Shown here piece after piece: positions 1-8,150 of a stretch of 64,000 bases of DNA. The notes below the pieces were generated by a model. The model searched no databases and was not told the DNA's origin. It saw nothing but the letters and a program-made list of their open reading frames with translations. The stretch is from contig JAAEZM010000001.1 in the NCBI GenBank assembly GCA_018222865.1, forward strand, positions 63,457-127,456, in the 5' to 3' direction. The stretch is from Alphaproteobacteria bacterium. GTDB taxonomy: Bacteria; Pseudomonadota; Alphaproteobacteria; Caulobacterales; Maricaulaceae. Position numbers and translations under genes: made by a program. Within the stretch, counting starts at the first letter, position 1. Every line of letters begins with the position of its first letter.

Positions 1-253
1 GCAATGCGTAAAGCCCGCTCAAATCATGAGTAGACGCATACTCCCCCGCTGGCGGGGCACCCTCTCCCATCTCGATGATCACCTCGCCCTGCATGATCAG
101 ATAACTGTTGTCAGTGCGGGTTTGGGCGACCGGGTCGAGACGGGTGAAACCGGTCAGAAGGATTGGCGCGTCGTCGTGAAGATCGGCCGCCACGACCGGT
201 GAGGTGAGAAGGCTGATGGCGCCAACAGTGGCGAGGAGGAGAGATTTTTTCAT
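1..253 (-). CDS. Amidohydrolase family protein, N-terminal part (cut by window edge)
   Basis: Only the first 84 codons are in the window; the gene runs off the left edge. Translating the minus strand from the ATG at 253 gives a typical signal peptide (KKSLLLATVGAISLLTSP, cleavage likely after VVA, about residue 22). Next comes the N-terminal beta-sandwich start of an imidazolonepropionase-like amidohydrolase (ILLTGFTRLDP, then a short strand with a GEVIIEMG turn, then HDLSGLYAL, which in this family leads into the metal-binding HxH segment). The metal site itself lies outside the window. It is probably an exported hydrolase acting on peptides or cyclic amides; the substrate cannot be told. 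Family confidence is moderate because the catalytic part is missing. Confidence 0.6.
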   Translation of the reverse strand, partial: MKKSLLLATVGAISLLTSPVVAADLHDDAPILLTGFTRLDPVAQTRTDNSYLIMQGEVIIEMGEGAPPAGEYASTHDLSGLYAL

Positions 254-338
254 CGGGAGACCCTTTGATGTGTCAAGTCTCCTTTCCAATAAATGTAAAG
301 CCCGCTTGTCGTCAAGCTTACTTTACAATAATCAGCAT

Positions 339-373
339 GGAAAAAGGGCGCCAGAATCCCTCCTAACGCCCCT
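339..373 (-). terminator. Putative rho-independent terminator after the peroxiredoxin gene
   Basis: Read on the minus strand, GGGCG and CGCCC flank a 16-base loop and are followed by TTTTT. The stem is short (5 bp), so the terminator is modest. Its position just after the stop at 393 is right. Confidence 0.4.
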
Positions 374-392
374 ATTCCAAAATTTATTGAAT

Positions 393-1046
393 TTATTCAG
401 CCGGTTCGTCGACCTTATTCGGCTGCTTGGTGACACGCAGATAGGGTTTGATCTTGTCATAGCCTGCCGGGAAAAGCTTATCGGCTTCCGCATCGGAGAG
501 GCTCGGAACAACAATCACGTCCTGGCCATCTTCCCAGTTCACCGGCGTTGCGACCTTGTATTCGTCAGTCAGCTGCAAGCTGTCGAGCAGGCGCAGGACT
601 TCATTGAAATTCCGGCCAGCGCTCGGCGGATAGGTGAAGGTTGCGCGGATTTTCTTGTTCGGGTCGATGACGTAGACCGAACGCACCGTAAGTTTCGGAT
701 CCGCATTCGGGTGGATCATCTGATACAGCTCCGACACTTTGCGATCCACATCGGCGATGATCGGGAAATTCATTGTAACGGACTGTGTTTCCTCGATATC
801 AGAGATCCAGCCCTTATGGTCCTCAACGCTATCGACGGAGAGGGCGATCGCCTTGGCATTGCGCTTGGCAAACTCGTCCTTCAGGCGGGCGGTGAACCCC
901 AATTCGGTTGTGCAGACAGGGGTGTAATCGGCAGGGTGGGAGAAGAAGATCACCCAGTCATTGCCAATCCAGTTGTGAAAATTGATCGGACCTTCATTCG
1001 TTTCGATGTCGAAGTCCGGTGCGAGATCACCAAGCAGAAGTCCCAT
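393..1046 (-). CDS. 1-Cys peroxiredoxin (Prx6 family)
   Basis: This is a thiol peroxidase that reduces H2O2 and organic or lipid hydroperoxides in the cytosol. The 217-residue protein carries the Prx6 active-site motif PADYTPVCTTEL with the peroxidatic cysteine at residue 45. It is the only cysteine in the protein, so there is no resolving cysteine: a true 1-Cys enzyme, with the extended C-terminal dimerisation domain usual for Prx6. The frame stays open upstream, but the start at 1046 is preferred because AAGGAG sits just before it and the family begins with MxLxLGDxAPDF. The gene stands alone, divergent from the SixA-like gene. Confidence 0.92.
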   Translation of the reverse strand: MGLLLGDLAPDFDIETNEGPINFHNWIGNDWVIFFSHPADYTPVCTTELGFTARLKDEFAKRNAKAIALSVDSVEDHKGWISDIEETQSVTMNFPIIADVDRKVSELYQMIHPNADPKLTVRSVYVIDPNKKIRATFTYPPSAGRNFNEVLRLLDSLQLTDEYKVATPVNWEDGQDVIVVPSLSDAEADKLFPAGYDKIKPYLRVTKQPNKVDEPAE

Positions 1047-1194
1047 AATGCGCTCCTTGAGGTTCTGAGGGGGCAATTGTCCAACCTCATCTAGGTGCGC
1101 CCTGCGGCGCTGCAATACAAGTGCCCCATCGACGACTAGCAAAATCGTGATATCCGTCTCTAGCCGTAAGCGGCACGAATGCCTTGGGGGAATG

Positions 1195-1683
1195 ATGGAC
1201 AAGCTGTTGATTTTGATGCGACACGCAAAGGCGGTCGACCGGCTTGAGGCGGAAGATGATTTTCAGCGCGGCCTGACCGCGCGCGGTCGCGTAGATAGCG
1301 AAAGCGCAGCACTGGCCTTCAAAAACGCCGGACTGGGGGTCGACCTTGCCCTGGTTTCACCGTCCTGGCGCACACGGCAAACCTATGACTTGGTAGGGGA
1401 GACCCTTGGCGCAAGTGAGGTCGATGATCCGATGGCGCTTTATCACGCCTCTAGCGAAATGCTCGAGCGCGCCGTTCTTACTGCCTTCCAGCGCGTAGAC
1501 CGGGTAATTGTCGTGGGCCATAATCCAGGAATTGGCGGGTTTGCGCACGCGCTCGCCAGCCGAGCTGGAGCGGCCCGCACCCTCCCGCCAGGTTACCCCA
1601 CCGCAACAGCGGCAGCCTTCAGCCTGACTGAGAAAAGTTTCGACACGCCCAAGATGGTTTTCACTTTCAACCCGAAAGCCTAG
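1195..1683 (+). CDS. SixA-like phosphohistidine phosphatase (histidine phosphatase superfamily)
   Basis: A short (about 163 aa) branch-2 histidine phosphatase resembling SixA, which removes phosphate from phosphohistidine on phosphotransfer proteins. The N-terminal motif LILMRHAKA holds the nucleophilic histidine. A second motif, VSPSWRTRQTYD, and the VVGHNPGIGG segment with the second catalytic histidine are all present. Two ATGs lie in tandem (1192 and 1195) just behind a GGGGGA ribosome site; the second has the better spacing. The gene is divergent from the peroxiredoxin. The actual substrate is not known. Confidence 0.8.
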   Translation: MDKLLILMRHAKAVDRLEAEDDFQRGLTARGRVDSESAALAFKNAGLGVDLALVSPSWRTRQTYDLVGETLGASEVDDPMALYHASSEMLERAVLTAFQRVDRVIVVGHNPGIGGFAHALASRAGAARTLPPGYPTATAAAFSLTEKSFDTPKMVFTFNPKA

Positions 1684-1733
1684 AATATCGCCTTTTTCGC
1701 GCATTTCCTGTATATGCACTCTATGGATGCATT

Positions 1734-3143
1734 GTGGGGTTACTGCGAATGGACGGCGGAACACAGCATGCGGCAGGACGCCTGCGTGAGCGGCTCTGGG
1801 CCTCGGAGGCGGCGAGCGGTCTCGCGACCCGTAAGCCGCAGCATTCCGCACGCCTTGCCCTGACGCGCAGCCAGGGTCTTGTTCTCACCCTCAGCGCGCT
1901 CGTCCTGGCAGGAGCGGTCCTTTTCCAGCCGGCTGTTGTGATAGCCCTGTTCAGCTTGGGTTTCCTGGCCCTTGTCGTGCTGAGGCTTCATGCAGCCTTC
2001 AGCATCCCTGAGCGATGCGCGCGCCAACCGCTTCAGGACAGCCTTCTTCCTCACATCGCCCTGCTTCTTCCGGCTTATAAGGAAGCCCCGATATTGCCAC
2101 ATCTGGCCCGGTCGATTGCAGCCCTGGACTACCCGGCGGATCGATTGGAGGTCATCCTGGCCCTGGAAGCGGAAGATGAGGAAACCTGTCAGGCCGCTCA
2201 GGAGCTTGTCCTGCCCCGCCATTTCAAGATCGTCCGGGTGCCCGACGGCTTCCCACGAACCAAGCCGCGCGCGCTTAATTTCGCGCTGCGACATAGCCAG
2301 GCGGATATAATCGGTATTCTTGATGCGGAGGACCGCCCGTCGCCCCAGCAAGTGCGAGAAGTCGCCGAGACCTTTGCAACAGCGCCCGATGACATAGCCT
2401 GCCTTCAAGCCCCGTTGAACTGGTATAATCGGCAAGACACCTGGCTGACCGGTCAGTTCGCGATGGAATATGCGGCGCACTTCAATGTCATGCTCCCATT
2501 GTATCAAAGACTGGGTTGGCCATTGCCGCTCGGTGGAACGAGCAATTACTTTCGCCGCCAGAGTCTGGAAAGTGCGGGCGGATGGGATGCTTTCAATGTG
2601 ACCGAGGATGCGGATCTGGGCTTTCGCCTTGCCGCACACGGCCTGCGCACTGTCATGATTGGCGAGCCGACCCTTGAAGAAGCCCCGCTCCATGTTCGCG
2701 CCTGGGTTATGCAGCGGTCACGCTGGCTGAAGGGCTATGCTCAAACCCTCGCCGTCCACCTTCGGCGACAGGACGGTGCGCATCCAACAATCCGCTCGCT
2801 CTCGATCATTGTCAGCCTTGGCGCGGCGCTCGTATCAGCGCTTGCGCATGCGCCGCTGGCCCTATTCAGCATCATATATCTGTTCGGGGGCTGGTCTGGA
2901 GGATGGGCGCAGTGTTTCGCCCTGGCCTTCCTGCTTAGCGGATATGCCTCAACCGCATTATGTGCCTGGATAGGATCAAGGCGCGCTGGATTCAGACCGC
3001 GTCGGCGGGACTTCCTGCTCATGCCGGTCTACTGGCTCTTGCAAACCATTGCTGCGATACGCGCCTTGTGGCAGTGGGCCATCAATCCCTATCTTTGGGA
3101 CAAGACGGAACACGGGCAGAGCAAGGCATGTACATCCCCCTGA
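1734..3143 (+). CDS. Processive-type family 2 glycosyltransferase, membrane-bound
   Basis: A 469-residue membrane glycosyltransferase of the cellulose/hyaluronan synthase type (GT2). Two N-terminal membrane segments (about residues 45-85) precede the GT-A domain with LLPAYKEAPIL, the acidic ILDAEDRPSP motif, NVTEDADLGFRL and the acceptor/product motif QRSRWLKG (QxxRW). Two or three more membrane segments follow (about 355-455). There is no PilZ domain, so it is not a standard BcsA. The start is given as the GTG at 1734; an ATG at 1749 is an alternative. It probably makes or extends a surface polysaccharide. The next gene overlaps its last 16 bases, which suggests co-translation. Confidence 0.8.
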   Translation: MGLLRMDGGTQHAAGRLRERLWASEAASGLATRKPQHSARLALTRSQGLVLTLSALVLAGAVLFQPAVVIALFSLGFLALVVLRLHAAFSIPERCARQPLQDSLLPHIALLLPAYKEAPILPHLARSIAALDYPADRLEVILALEAEDEETCQAAQELVLPRHFKIVRVPDGFPRTKPRALNFALRHSQADIIGILDAEDRPSPQQVREVAETFATAPDDIACLQAPLNWYNRQDTWLTGQFAMEYAAHFNVMLPLYQRLGWPLPLGGTSNYFRRQSLESAGGWDAFNVTEDADLGFRLAAHGLRTVMIGEPTLEEAPLHVRAWVMQRSRWLKGYAQTLAVHLRRQDGAHPTIRSLSIIVSLGAALVSALAHAPLALFSIIYLFGGWSGGWAQCFALAFLLSGYASTALCAWIGSRRAGFRPRRRDFLLMPVYWLLQTIAAIRALWQWAINPYLWDKTEHGQSKACTSP

Positions 3144-3343
3144 AAATGACCTTGGTATTCCTGGCGGCAGCGCTCGGCCTTTTCGGCACCGCGCGATGGA
3201 AGCTGTCCCAACCGATTCGTCCCGAGAATGGCCCGCGCCTCATCCCCTGGCGTTTTGTGGCGATTATTGCCGGGACCCTCGCCCTGTTGATGGCTGTAAA
3301 TCTGATCGTATTGGCCGGCTTCGAGCCCACCCGTCGATTCTAA
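3128..3343 (+). CDS. Small two-span membrane protein overlapping the glycosyltransferase
   Basis: A 71-residue protein with two clear hydrophobic segments (about residues 5-20 and 42-63) joined by a polar stretch, and ending in TRRF. The ATG at 3128 lies inside the last codons of the glycosyltransferase gene (16-base overlap) and follows GAGCAAGG. The overlap and shared strand suggest an accessory subunit or stabiliser of the synthase. I recognise no named family. Confidence 0.6.
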   Translation: MYIPLKMTLVFLAAALGLFGTARWKLSQPIRPENGPRLIPWRFVAIIAGTLALLMAVNLIVLAGFEPTRRF

Positions 3344-3457
3344 AACAAAAAGCGAGAAATCCGCTCGGTTTTCCTTGGAAACTGAATAATCAGCCCGCTA
3401 AACTCCCTTGCGGTCGGAGACATTATCCGAAGACCTTCAACTGGGGGACAGTTATCG

Positions 3458-4390
3458 ATGTCGAAAATACTACTCGCCGGTACAGCGTGTGCCGTTCTTC
3501 TCGCTGGTGCGCTCGGAGCAACCACCACACTTCAGAATTATAGCCTCTCGCCAGCCTTTGGTTCGGTGCAATTGCGCGCGGGCTTTCTTCCGGATCCGCA
3601 TTATCGCCATCTCACCGCGGGCGGCGCGATCCGTGCGCAAAGCCGGTTTAGTGAGTGCCGTGGCTATATCGCTGACGCGCCGGACTATTCATTGTATTAC
3701 ACCGCCGGCAATCAGGATCTTTTCATCAATGTCGACTCTGATCGTGACACGACTCTGGTCGTCAACGGTCCGAATGGCGAATGGTATTGCGATGATGATG
3801 GCGCAAACGCCGCGTTCAACCCGCTGCTATATTGGCCTAATCCGCGCTCCGGCCGTTATGACATCTGGGTCGGGACATATTCCCAGGGCTCGGGCGTTCC
3901 GGCCACACTTTTCATCTCCGAACTGAGCGAGCATACGCGCCAGTCCGCGAATGCCTATCCGGCACGTCGCACCGGCGTCGATATCTCGCGCAATGCCGTC
4001 TACGGCAATGTCTATCTCAATGGCGGCTTCCTACCTGACCCGCATCGCGTCCCACTCACGGCCGGCGGACCCTTGCGTGCAGCGAACACGATTTCATCCG
4101 ATTGCCGCGGCTATATCAGTGCCGCCCCCAGCGTTGAGCTGACCTATAACGGCTATTCCAACCTGCATATCTATACCGAGGGCACAGCCGATACGACGCT
4201 GGCCATCAACGCTCCGGATGGCCGCTGGTTCTGTTCTGATGATGCAATCGGGACGGATGCCGGGCTGACCTTCACCTCTGGTCAGAATGGTGTCTATGAC
4301 ATCTATGTCGGCACCTATGGCGCCAGTCAGCGCAATACGACTTTGATGATTTCCGAAATCCAGCTCGGCTATAATCCGGGCGGAAAATAA
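3458..4390 (+). CDS. Secreted protein with two tandem copies of a cysteine-paired beta domain
   Basis: A 310-residue protein with an N-terminal signal peptide (about residues 1-21) and two tandem copies of one domain of about 120-130 residues. Copy 1 runs about 34-155 and copy 2 about 172-300. Each begins F/YGxVxLxxGFLPDPH, continues to a CRGYI segment, then DTTLxxNxPxGxWxC followed by acidic residues (CDDD, CSDD), and ends YDIxVGTY...TTLxISE. Each copy has two conserved cysteines (67/111 and 206/249) that could form one disulfide. The fold resembles bacterial pre-peptidase C-terminal (PPC-type) beta-sandwich domains, but no protease or other enzyme domain is present. The function is unknown; binding or surface display is a guess. 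Confidence 0.7.
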   Translation: MSKILLAGTACAVLLAGALGATTTLQNYSLSPAFGSVQLRAGFLPDPHYRHLTAGGAIRAQSRFSECRGYIADAPDYSLYYTAGNQDLFINVDSDRDTTLVVNGPNGEWYCDDDGANAAFNPLLYWPNPRSGRYDIWVGTYSQGSGVPATLFISELSEHTRQSANAYPARRTGVDISRNAVYGNVYLNGGFLPDPHRVPLTAGGPLRAANTISSDCRGYISAAPSVELTYNGYSNLHIYTEGTADTTLAINAPDGRWFCSDDAIGTDAGLTFTSGQNGVYDIYVGTYGASQRNTTLMISEIQLGYNPGGK

Positions 4391-4394
4391 GCGT

Positions 4395-4784
4395 TTATGC
4401 GTGCATGCCCGGTGAAACCTGGGCATGCACCCAGCTTTCTGCCGCGTCATACGCCTCGAAAATCCCGACGCGCTTTTTGTATTCAGCGATTAAGTCAGAG
4501 ACCATGGGCTTGCGGCGAGTGGCAAACTCGGGCGGCGCAATATAGGCGAGACTGACATGATCTGGCAGGGCATTCAGGCTGTCCTCCCACATCTCCTTCG
4601 CGAGGCTGTCGCTTGTATCCAGCGCCACCTGGCGCGCATCCATAATCACGCCGGCGAAGTTTGCATTCACGCCCAGCGCCAGGATCTGATCGTGAATTCC
4701 CACGATTTGCGTCCGGGTGACTGGCCCAACCAACCGTACCAAATAGACGCCATCAAGCTCCCCAGGCTCGATCACAACACTCAT
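4395..4784 (-). CDS. SpoIIAA/STAS-like hypothetical protein
   Basis: A 129-residue soluble protein with the alternating strand/helix pattern of SpoIIAA-like STAS proteins (VYLVRLVGPVTRTQ near the N-terminus, AGVIMDARQVALDTSD, LPDHVSLAYIAPPEF, then a C-terminal helix with IFEAYDAAESWV). Such proteins are usually small regulators or membrane-associated partners. It converges on the preceding secreted-protein gene with a 4-base gap. A perfect 10-bp inverted repeat (4401-4410 with 4421-4430) lies inside its last codons. Function unknown. Confidence 0.55.
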   Translation of the reverse strand: MSVVIEPGELDGVYLVRLVGPVTRTQIVGIHDQILALGVNANFAGVIMDARQVALDTSDSLAKEMWEDSLNALPDHVSLAYIAPPEFATRRKPMVSDLIAEYKKRVGIFEAYDAAESWVHAQVSPGMHA

Positions 4785-4992
4785 TTCGGTTACCCCACTT
4801 ACCGCGTATGGGCGGTTCTACCGCCGTCTTTGTGATTGGCGACACTTTATCAGCCCACGCGCGAAAATGATTTAAGGCCACGGCGGATTCATAGCATATG
4901 AGCTATGAATATCTTAGGTTGCCGCTCCCCGACAAACACGCGAAAAGAACACCTTCTAGGCCATTGATATATGGGACATTTCACGGCTGGAC

Positions 4993-5066
4993 TGGAGCGG
5001 GTGAAGGGAATCGAACCCTCGTCTTAAGCTTGGGAAGCTCCTGCTCTACCATTGAGCTACACCCGC
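4993..5066 (-). tRNA. tRNA-Gly (anticodon CCC)
   Basis: The minus strand folds into a normal cloverleaf. The acceptor stem is GCGGGTG with CACCCGC, the D arm reads GCTCAATGGTAGAGC, the anticodon loop is TTCCCAA with CCC at 5032-5034, and the T arm contains GGTTCGATTCC. The 3' CCA is encoded (4993-4995). Confidence 0.95.
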
Positions 5067-5115
5067 CCTGGGTAACCATGAACAGCGACTATATCGCGCG
5101 TTCTTATGAGCGCAA

Positions 5116-6135
5116 TCACGCCTCGCTGGAAAAGAATTTCGACAGCTTCAGGCCTTGCGCCTGATAATTGGACGCGACCTGGCCATAGGCCTGGCGCGGC
5201 GGTGCTTGCATGCGCTCGAAGACCAGGCGCGCAATGGGCTGGCCATGCTCAAGCATGAAGGGCACATCACGCCCACGAACCTCCAACACAGCTCTTGATC
5301 CGCTGCCGCCGGCCTCGGCCACGCCAAAGCCCGGATCGAAAAAACCGGCATAATGAGCTCGAAACTCACCAATCTCGGTCGCGATTGGCGCCATCTCTGC
5401 CGCCTCATCGAGATTGATCGCCACAGCTTCACGCGAAGCCAGGATGTAGAACTCACCTGGATCAAGCACTAATCGGCGATCCGGTGCCCTCAAGGGCTCC
5501 CAAAAGCGATCACGCGGGTGCGAACCGATTTTTCCCAGATCAACCAGTCCGGAATGGCGCCGGGCCCGATATCCCACAATCCCATCTGGCCCGCCCTCCA
5601 GATCAACGCTGACTGTCACTTCTCGCGTTGGCCTATGATCCCCTTCGCGAAAGCGGATCTGACTGAGCCGGTCGCCGGTCCGGGCCAGGATCGAAAATGT
5701 CCGCGGGCTGATCTCTGCATAGAGCGGACCTTGATAACCGGCGGGCGCTTGATCGAAGGCCTGCCCTTCATCAGTGATCACGCGGGTGAAAACATCGATA
5801 CGGCCCGTCGAGCTTTTCGGGTTCATAGTGGCACCGACCGTCGCCGGCAGGCGCAAGCTTTCCTGCAAGGGCGCCAGATAGACGCATCCTGTCTCCAGCA
5901 CAGCGCCCTGGGTCAGCTCGACCTGGTGCATGACAAGATCATCGGTCAAACGCTCGCTGACCTTGCGGCCCTTGCCCGGCAGGAAGCTCGCTCGCAGACG
6001 GAAGGCGCATTGCCCCAAGCGCAGATCGATACTGGCAGGCTGAACCTGTCCCGGCGCAGGCGGGGCATCAGCTTGCAGTATCCCGGAGTCGAAAAGCGTG
6101 ATCAAACGATGATCTGGGAGTATGCCGTCGCTCAT
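5116..6135 (-). CDS. dcd: dCTP deaminase (2'-deoxycytidine 5'-triphosphate deaminase)
   Basis: This enzyme deaminates dCTP to dUTP, the first step towards dTMP. The protein is of the long alphaproteobacterial DCD type (about 339 aa from this start), roughly a duplicated dUTPase/Dcd fold. Diagnostic segments are GILPDHRLITLFDSG, VQPASIDLRLG, MNPKSSTGRIDVFTRVITD (nucleotide and catalytic region) and, in the second half, FRAHYAGFFDPGFG and RLVFERM. An in-frame GTG at 6231 would add 32 residues with no family resemblance, so the ATG at 6135 is preferred although its ribosome site is weak. tRNA-Gly follows on the same strand. Confidence 0.85.
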   Translation of the reverse strand: MSDGILPDHRLITLFDSGILQADAPPAPGQVQPASIDLRLGQCAFRLRASFLPGKGRKVSERLTDDLVMHQVELTQGAVLETGCVYLAPLQESLRLPATVGATMNPKSSTGRIDVFTRVITDEGQAFDQAPAGYQGPLYAEISPRTFSILARTGDRLSQIRFREGDHRPTREVTVSVDLEGGPDGIVGYRARRHSGLVDLGKIGSHPRDRFWEPLRAPDRRLVLDPGEFYILASREAVAINLDEAAEMAPIATEIGEFRAHYAGFFDPGFGVAEAGGSGSRAVLEVRGRDVPFMLEHGQPIARLVFERMQAPPRQAYGQVASNYQAQGLKLSKFFSSEA

Positions 6136-6284
6136 TTCATTCGACTCAGCTGCAAGGCGGTAGGCTGCGATCTTGCCGATCAGAACGCCCCTGTCCAGCG
6201 GCGCTGTCGGTAAGGCTTGAGCCAATCGCACGGGCTTGGGATGATAGTCAGGCGATCTTTTTTCTCGCGGGGGATAAGTTCAAC

Positions 6285-6677
6285 ATGTACGAGCTCGAGA
6301 CAAAGGGCGTGAAAATCAGCGTTGAGCTGGATTATCTGGAAGACGAGTCCGCCCCCGACGAGAGCCGTTTTGTCTGGGCCTATACAATCGACATCCAGAA
6401 TACATCGGACCAGGCTGTGCAATTATTGTCGCGCAAATGGGTGATCACGGACTCCATGGGGCGGACCGAACATGTCCAAGGCCCCGGCGTTGTCGGCGAA
6501 CAGCCGGTGATCGAACCTGGTGAGCGCTTTCGATATACGAGTGGTACGCCGCTGCGTACCGATTCCGGCTTCATGCAAGGCAGCTACGAGATGCGCAGCG
6601 CCAGCGGTGAAAGCTTTGCCGCGATCATTCCGAGCTTCTCACTGGATCGCCCGGACGAACGGGTCCAGCTCCACTAG
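6285..6677 (+). CDS. apaG: ApaG domain protein
   Basis: A 130-residue protein covering the whole ApaG/FBA immunoglobulin-like fold. Typical segments are FVWAYTIDIQNTSDQAVQLLSRKWVITDSMG, written here in two parts: FVWAYTIDIQN and LLSRKWVITD. They are followed by GPGVVGEQPVIEPGERFRYT and GSYEM. ApaG has been linked to Co2+/Mg2+ resistance and Ap4A metabolism; its biochemical role is not settled. It sits 18 bases upstream of trkH on the same strand and may be cotranscribed with it. Confidence 0.92.
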   Translation: MYELETKGVKISVELDYLEDESAPDESRFVWAYTIDIQNTSDQAVQLLSRKWVITDSMGRTEHVQGPGVVGEQPVIEPGERFRYTSGTPLRTDSGFMQGSYEMRSASGESFAAIIPSFSLDRPDERVQLH

Positions 6678-6695
6678 AGACGGAGAACGCTGCTT

Positions 6696-8150
6696 GTGAC
6701 TGGCTCTTTACGCCCTGTCCTGTTTGCCATTGGCGTCATGGTGGCGACGCTCGCTCTGGCGATGCTCATCCCGGCGGCGATTGATGCAGCCGCAGGATAT
6801 CATCACAGCGCATCCGCCTTCTTTCTCTCCGCCATTATGAGCCTCTTCTTTGGAGGAGCGCTGGCCTTGGCCACACGCTCAGAGGTGGAGACGCTTTCCC
6901 CCCGTGCTGCCTTCGTGCTGACGATTGGCGCCTGGCTGGCCCTGTCCATCAGCGCCGCCATCCCGCTTCACCTGTCCGGCCAGAATATGAGCTGGACGGA
7001 TGCGATCTTCGAGGCAGTCTCCGGACTGACAACGACAGGATCGACCGTCCTGACGGGACTTGATGATCGACCGCCAGGTTTTCTGATCTGGCGGGCCATA
7101 CTGCAATGGATTGGCGGGATCGGGATTATCGTAACGGCCATGGCCTTCTGGCCCATGCTTGGGGTTGGGGGCATGCAGCTCTTCCGCCTTGAGAGCTCGG
7201 ATGCATCTGACAAGGTTCTGCCCCGCGCCACTGAAATTGCTGCGGCGATTTCCATAATCTATCTGGTCCTCACCCTGGCCTGCGCCATCGGCTATGGCTT
7301 CACCGGAATGGGCTGGATCGACTCGATCGCACACGCCATGACCACCGTGGCGACAGGCGGCTATTCCACCTCTGACAACTCGATCGGCGGGTTTATCGAT
7401 GGGGGTGCAGATATTGTTGCGACAGTCTTCATGCTGCTCGCTGCCCTGCCCTTTGGCATGTTCCTGCTGGCAGCACGAGGCAAGCCACAGGCGGTTTGGG
7501 ATGATGCCCAAGTGCGCGGCTTCTTCCTGGTCGTGATCCTGGCCTGTGCTGGCTTGACCCTTATGCTGATGGCAAGCGGTGCCAATGGCGAGATTGCGGC
7601 CTGGCGCCTCGCCACTTTCAATGCCGTCTCCATCATTACAGGTACGGGGTATGCGACCGCGGATTACGGTTTGTGGGGGCCAGCCGCGAATGCGCTCTTC
7701 TTCATCTTCATGTTCATCGGTGGATGCGCGGGCTCGACCACCTGTTCGGTGAAGATATTCCGCTACCAGATCGCGGGGACGGCGATCCGCCGCCATATGG
7801 AGAACCTGCTTCGCCCCAGCGCCATTATTCCGATCCGCTATAATGGCCGCATCGTCCCGGACAGCGCCTTGCACGGTGTGTTCGGCTTCTTTTTTGTTTT
7901 CTTCGCGGTCTATGCGATCAGCGCATCCATGCTTTCAGCGATTGGTCTCGATATGACCACCGCACTCTCCGGCGCTGCCACCAGCCTGGCCAATGTTGGT
8001 CCCGGGCTGGGCGAGATTATCGGCCCGTCGGGGACGTTCGAAAGCCTTTCTGATCGGGCGAAGTGGATCCTCACCGCCAATATGTTTATTGGCCGACTGG
8101 AAGTCCTCGCAGTCCTGGTATTTCTCAGCCCGCGCTTCTGGCGAGGTTAG
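6696..8150 (+). CDS. trkH: TrkH family potassium uptake protein
   Basis: An inner-membrane K+ channel subunit of the Trk/Ktr system (484 aa, about 10 membrane segments). The four pore-loop filter regions are visible, including SGLTTTGSTVLTGL, TTVATGGYST, IITGTGYATAD and SLANVGPGLGEI. FIGGCAGSTTCSVKIFR lies in the third-repeat region, as in TrkH. The GTG start at 6696 is preceded by GGAGAA. No trkA is in the window. The 3' end overlaps hslO by 4 bases tail to tail. Confidence 0.93.
   Translation: MTGSLRPVLFAIGVMVATLALAMLIPAAIDAAAGYHHSASAFFLSAIMSLFFGGALALATRSEVETLSPRAAFVLTIGAWLALSISAAIPLHLSGQNMSWTDAIFEAVSGLTTTGSTVLTGLDDRPPGFLIWRAILQWIGGIGIIVTAMAFWPMLGVGGMQLFRLESSDASDKVLPRATEIAAAISIIYLVLTLACAIGYGFTGMGWIDSIAHAMTTVATGGYSTSDNSIGGFIDGGADIVATVFMLLAALPFGMFLLAARGKPQAVWDDAQVRGFFLVVILACAGLTLMLMASGANGEIAAWRLATFNAVSIITGTGYATADYGLWGPAANALFFIFMFIGGCAGSTTCSVKIFRYQIAGTAIRRHMENLLRPSAIIPIRYNGRIVPDSALHGVFGFFFVFFAVYAISASMLSAIGLDMTTALSGAATSLANVGPGLGEIIGPSGTFESLSDRAKWILTANMFIGRLEVLAVLVFLSPRFWRG

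Noticed and set aside
204-1094. Long plus-strand frame of 296 codons opposite the peroxiredoxin gene
   Set aside because: It is antisense to a clear peroxiredoxin gene and its translation resembles no protein.
4401-4430. Perfect 10-bp inverted repeat GTGCATGCCC/GGGCATGCAC considered as a terminator
   Set aside because: It lies inside the last codons of the STAS-like gene and has no T-tract on either side; listed only as a curiosity in that gene.
4811-4835. GGCGG/CCGCC hairpin followed by TCTTTGT on the plus strand with no plus-strand gene before it, considered as the end of another small RNA
   Set aside because: The stem is only 5 bp, the T-tract is interrupted, and no promoter-like element precedes it.
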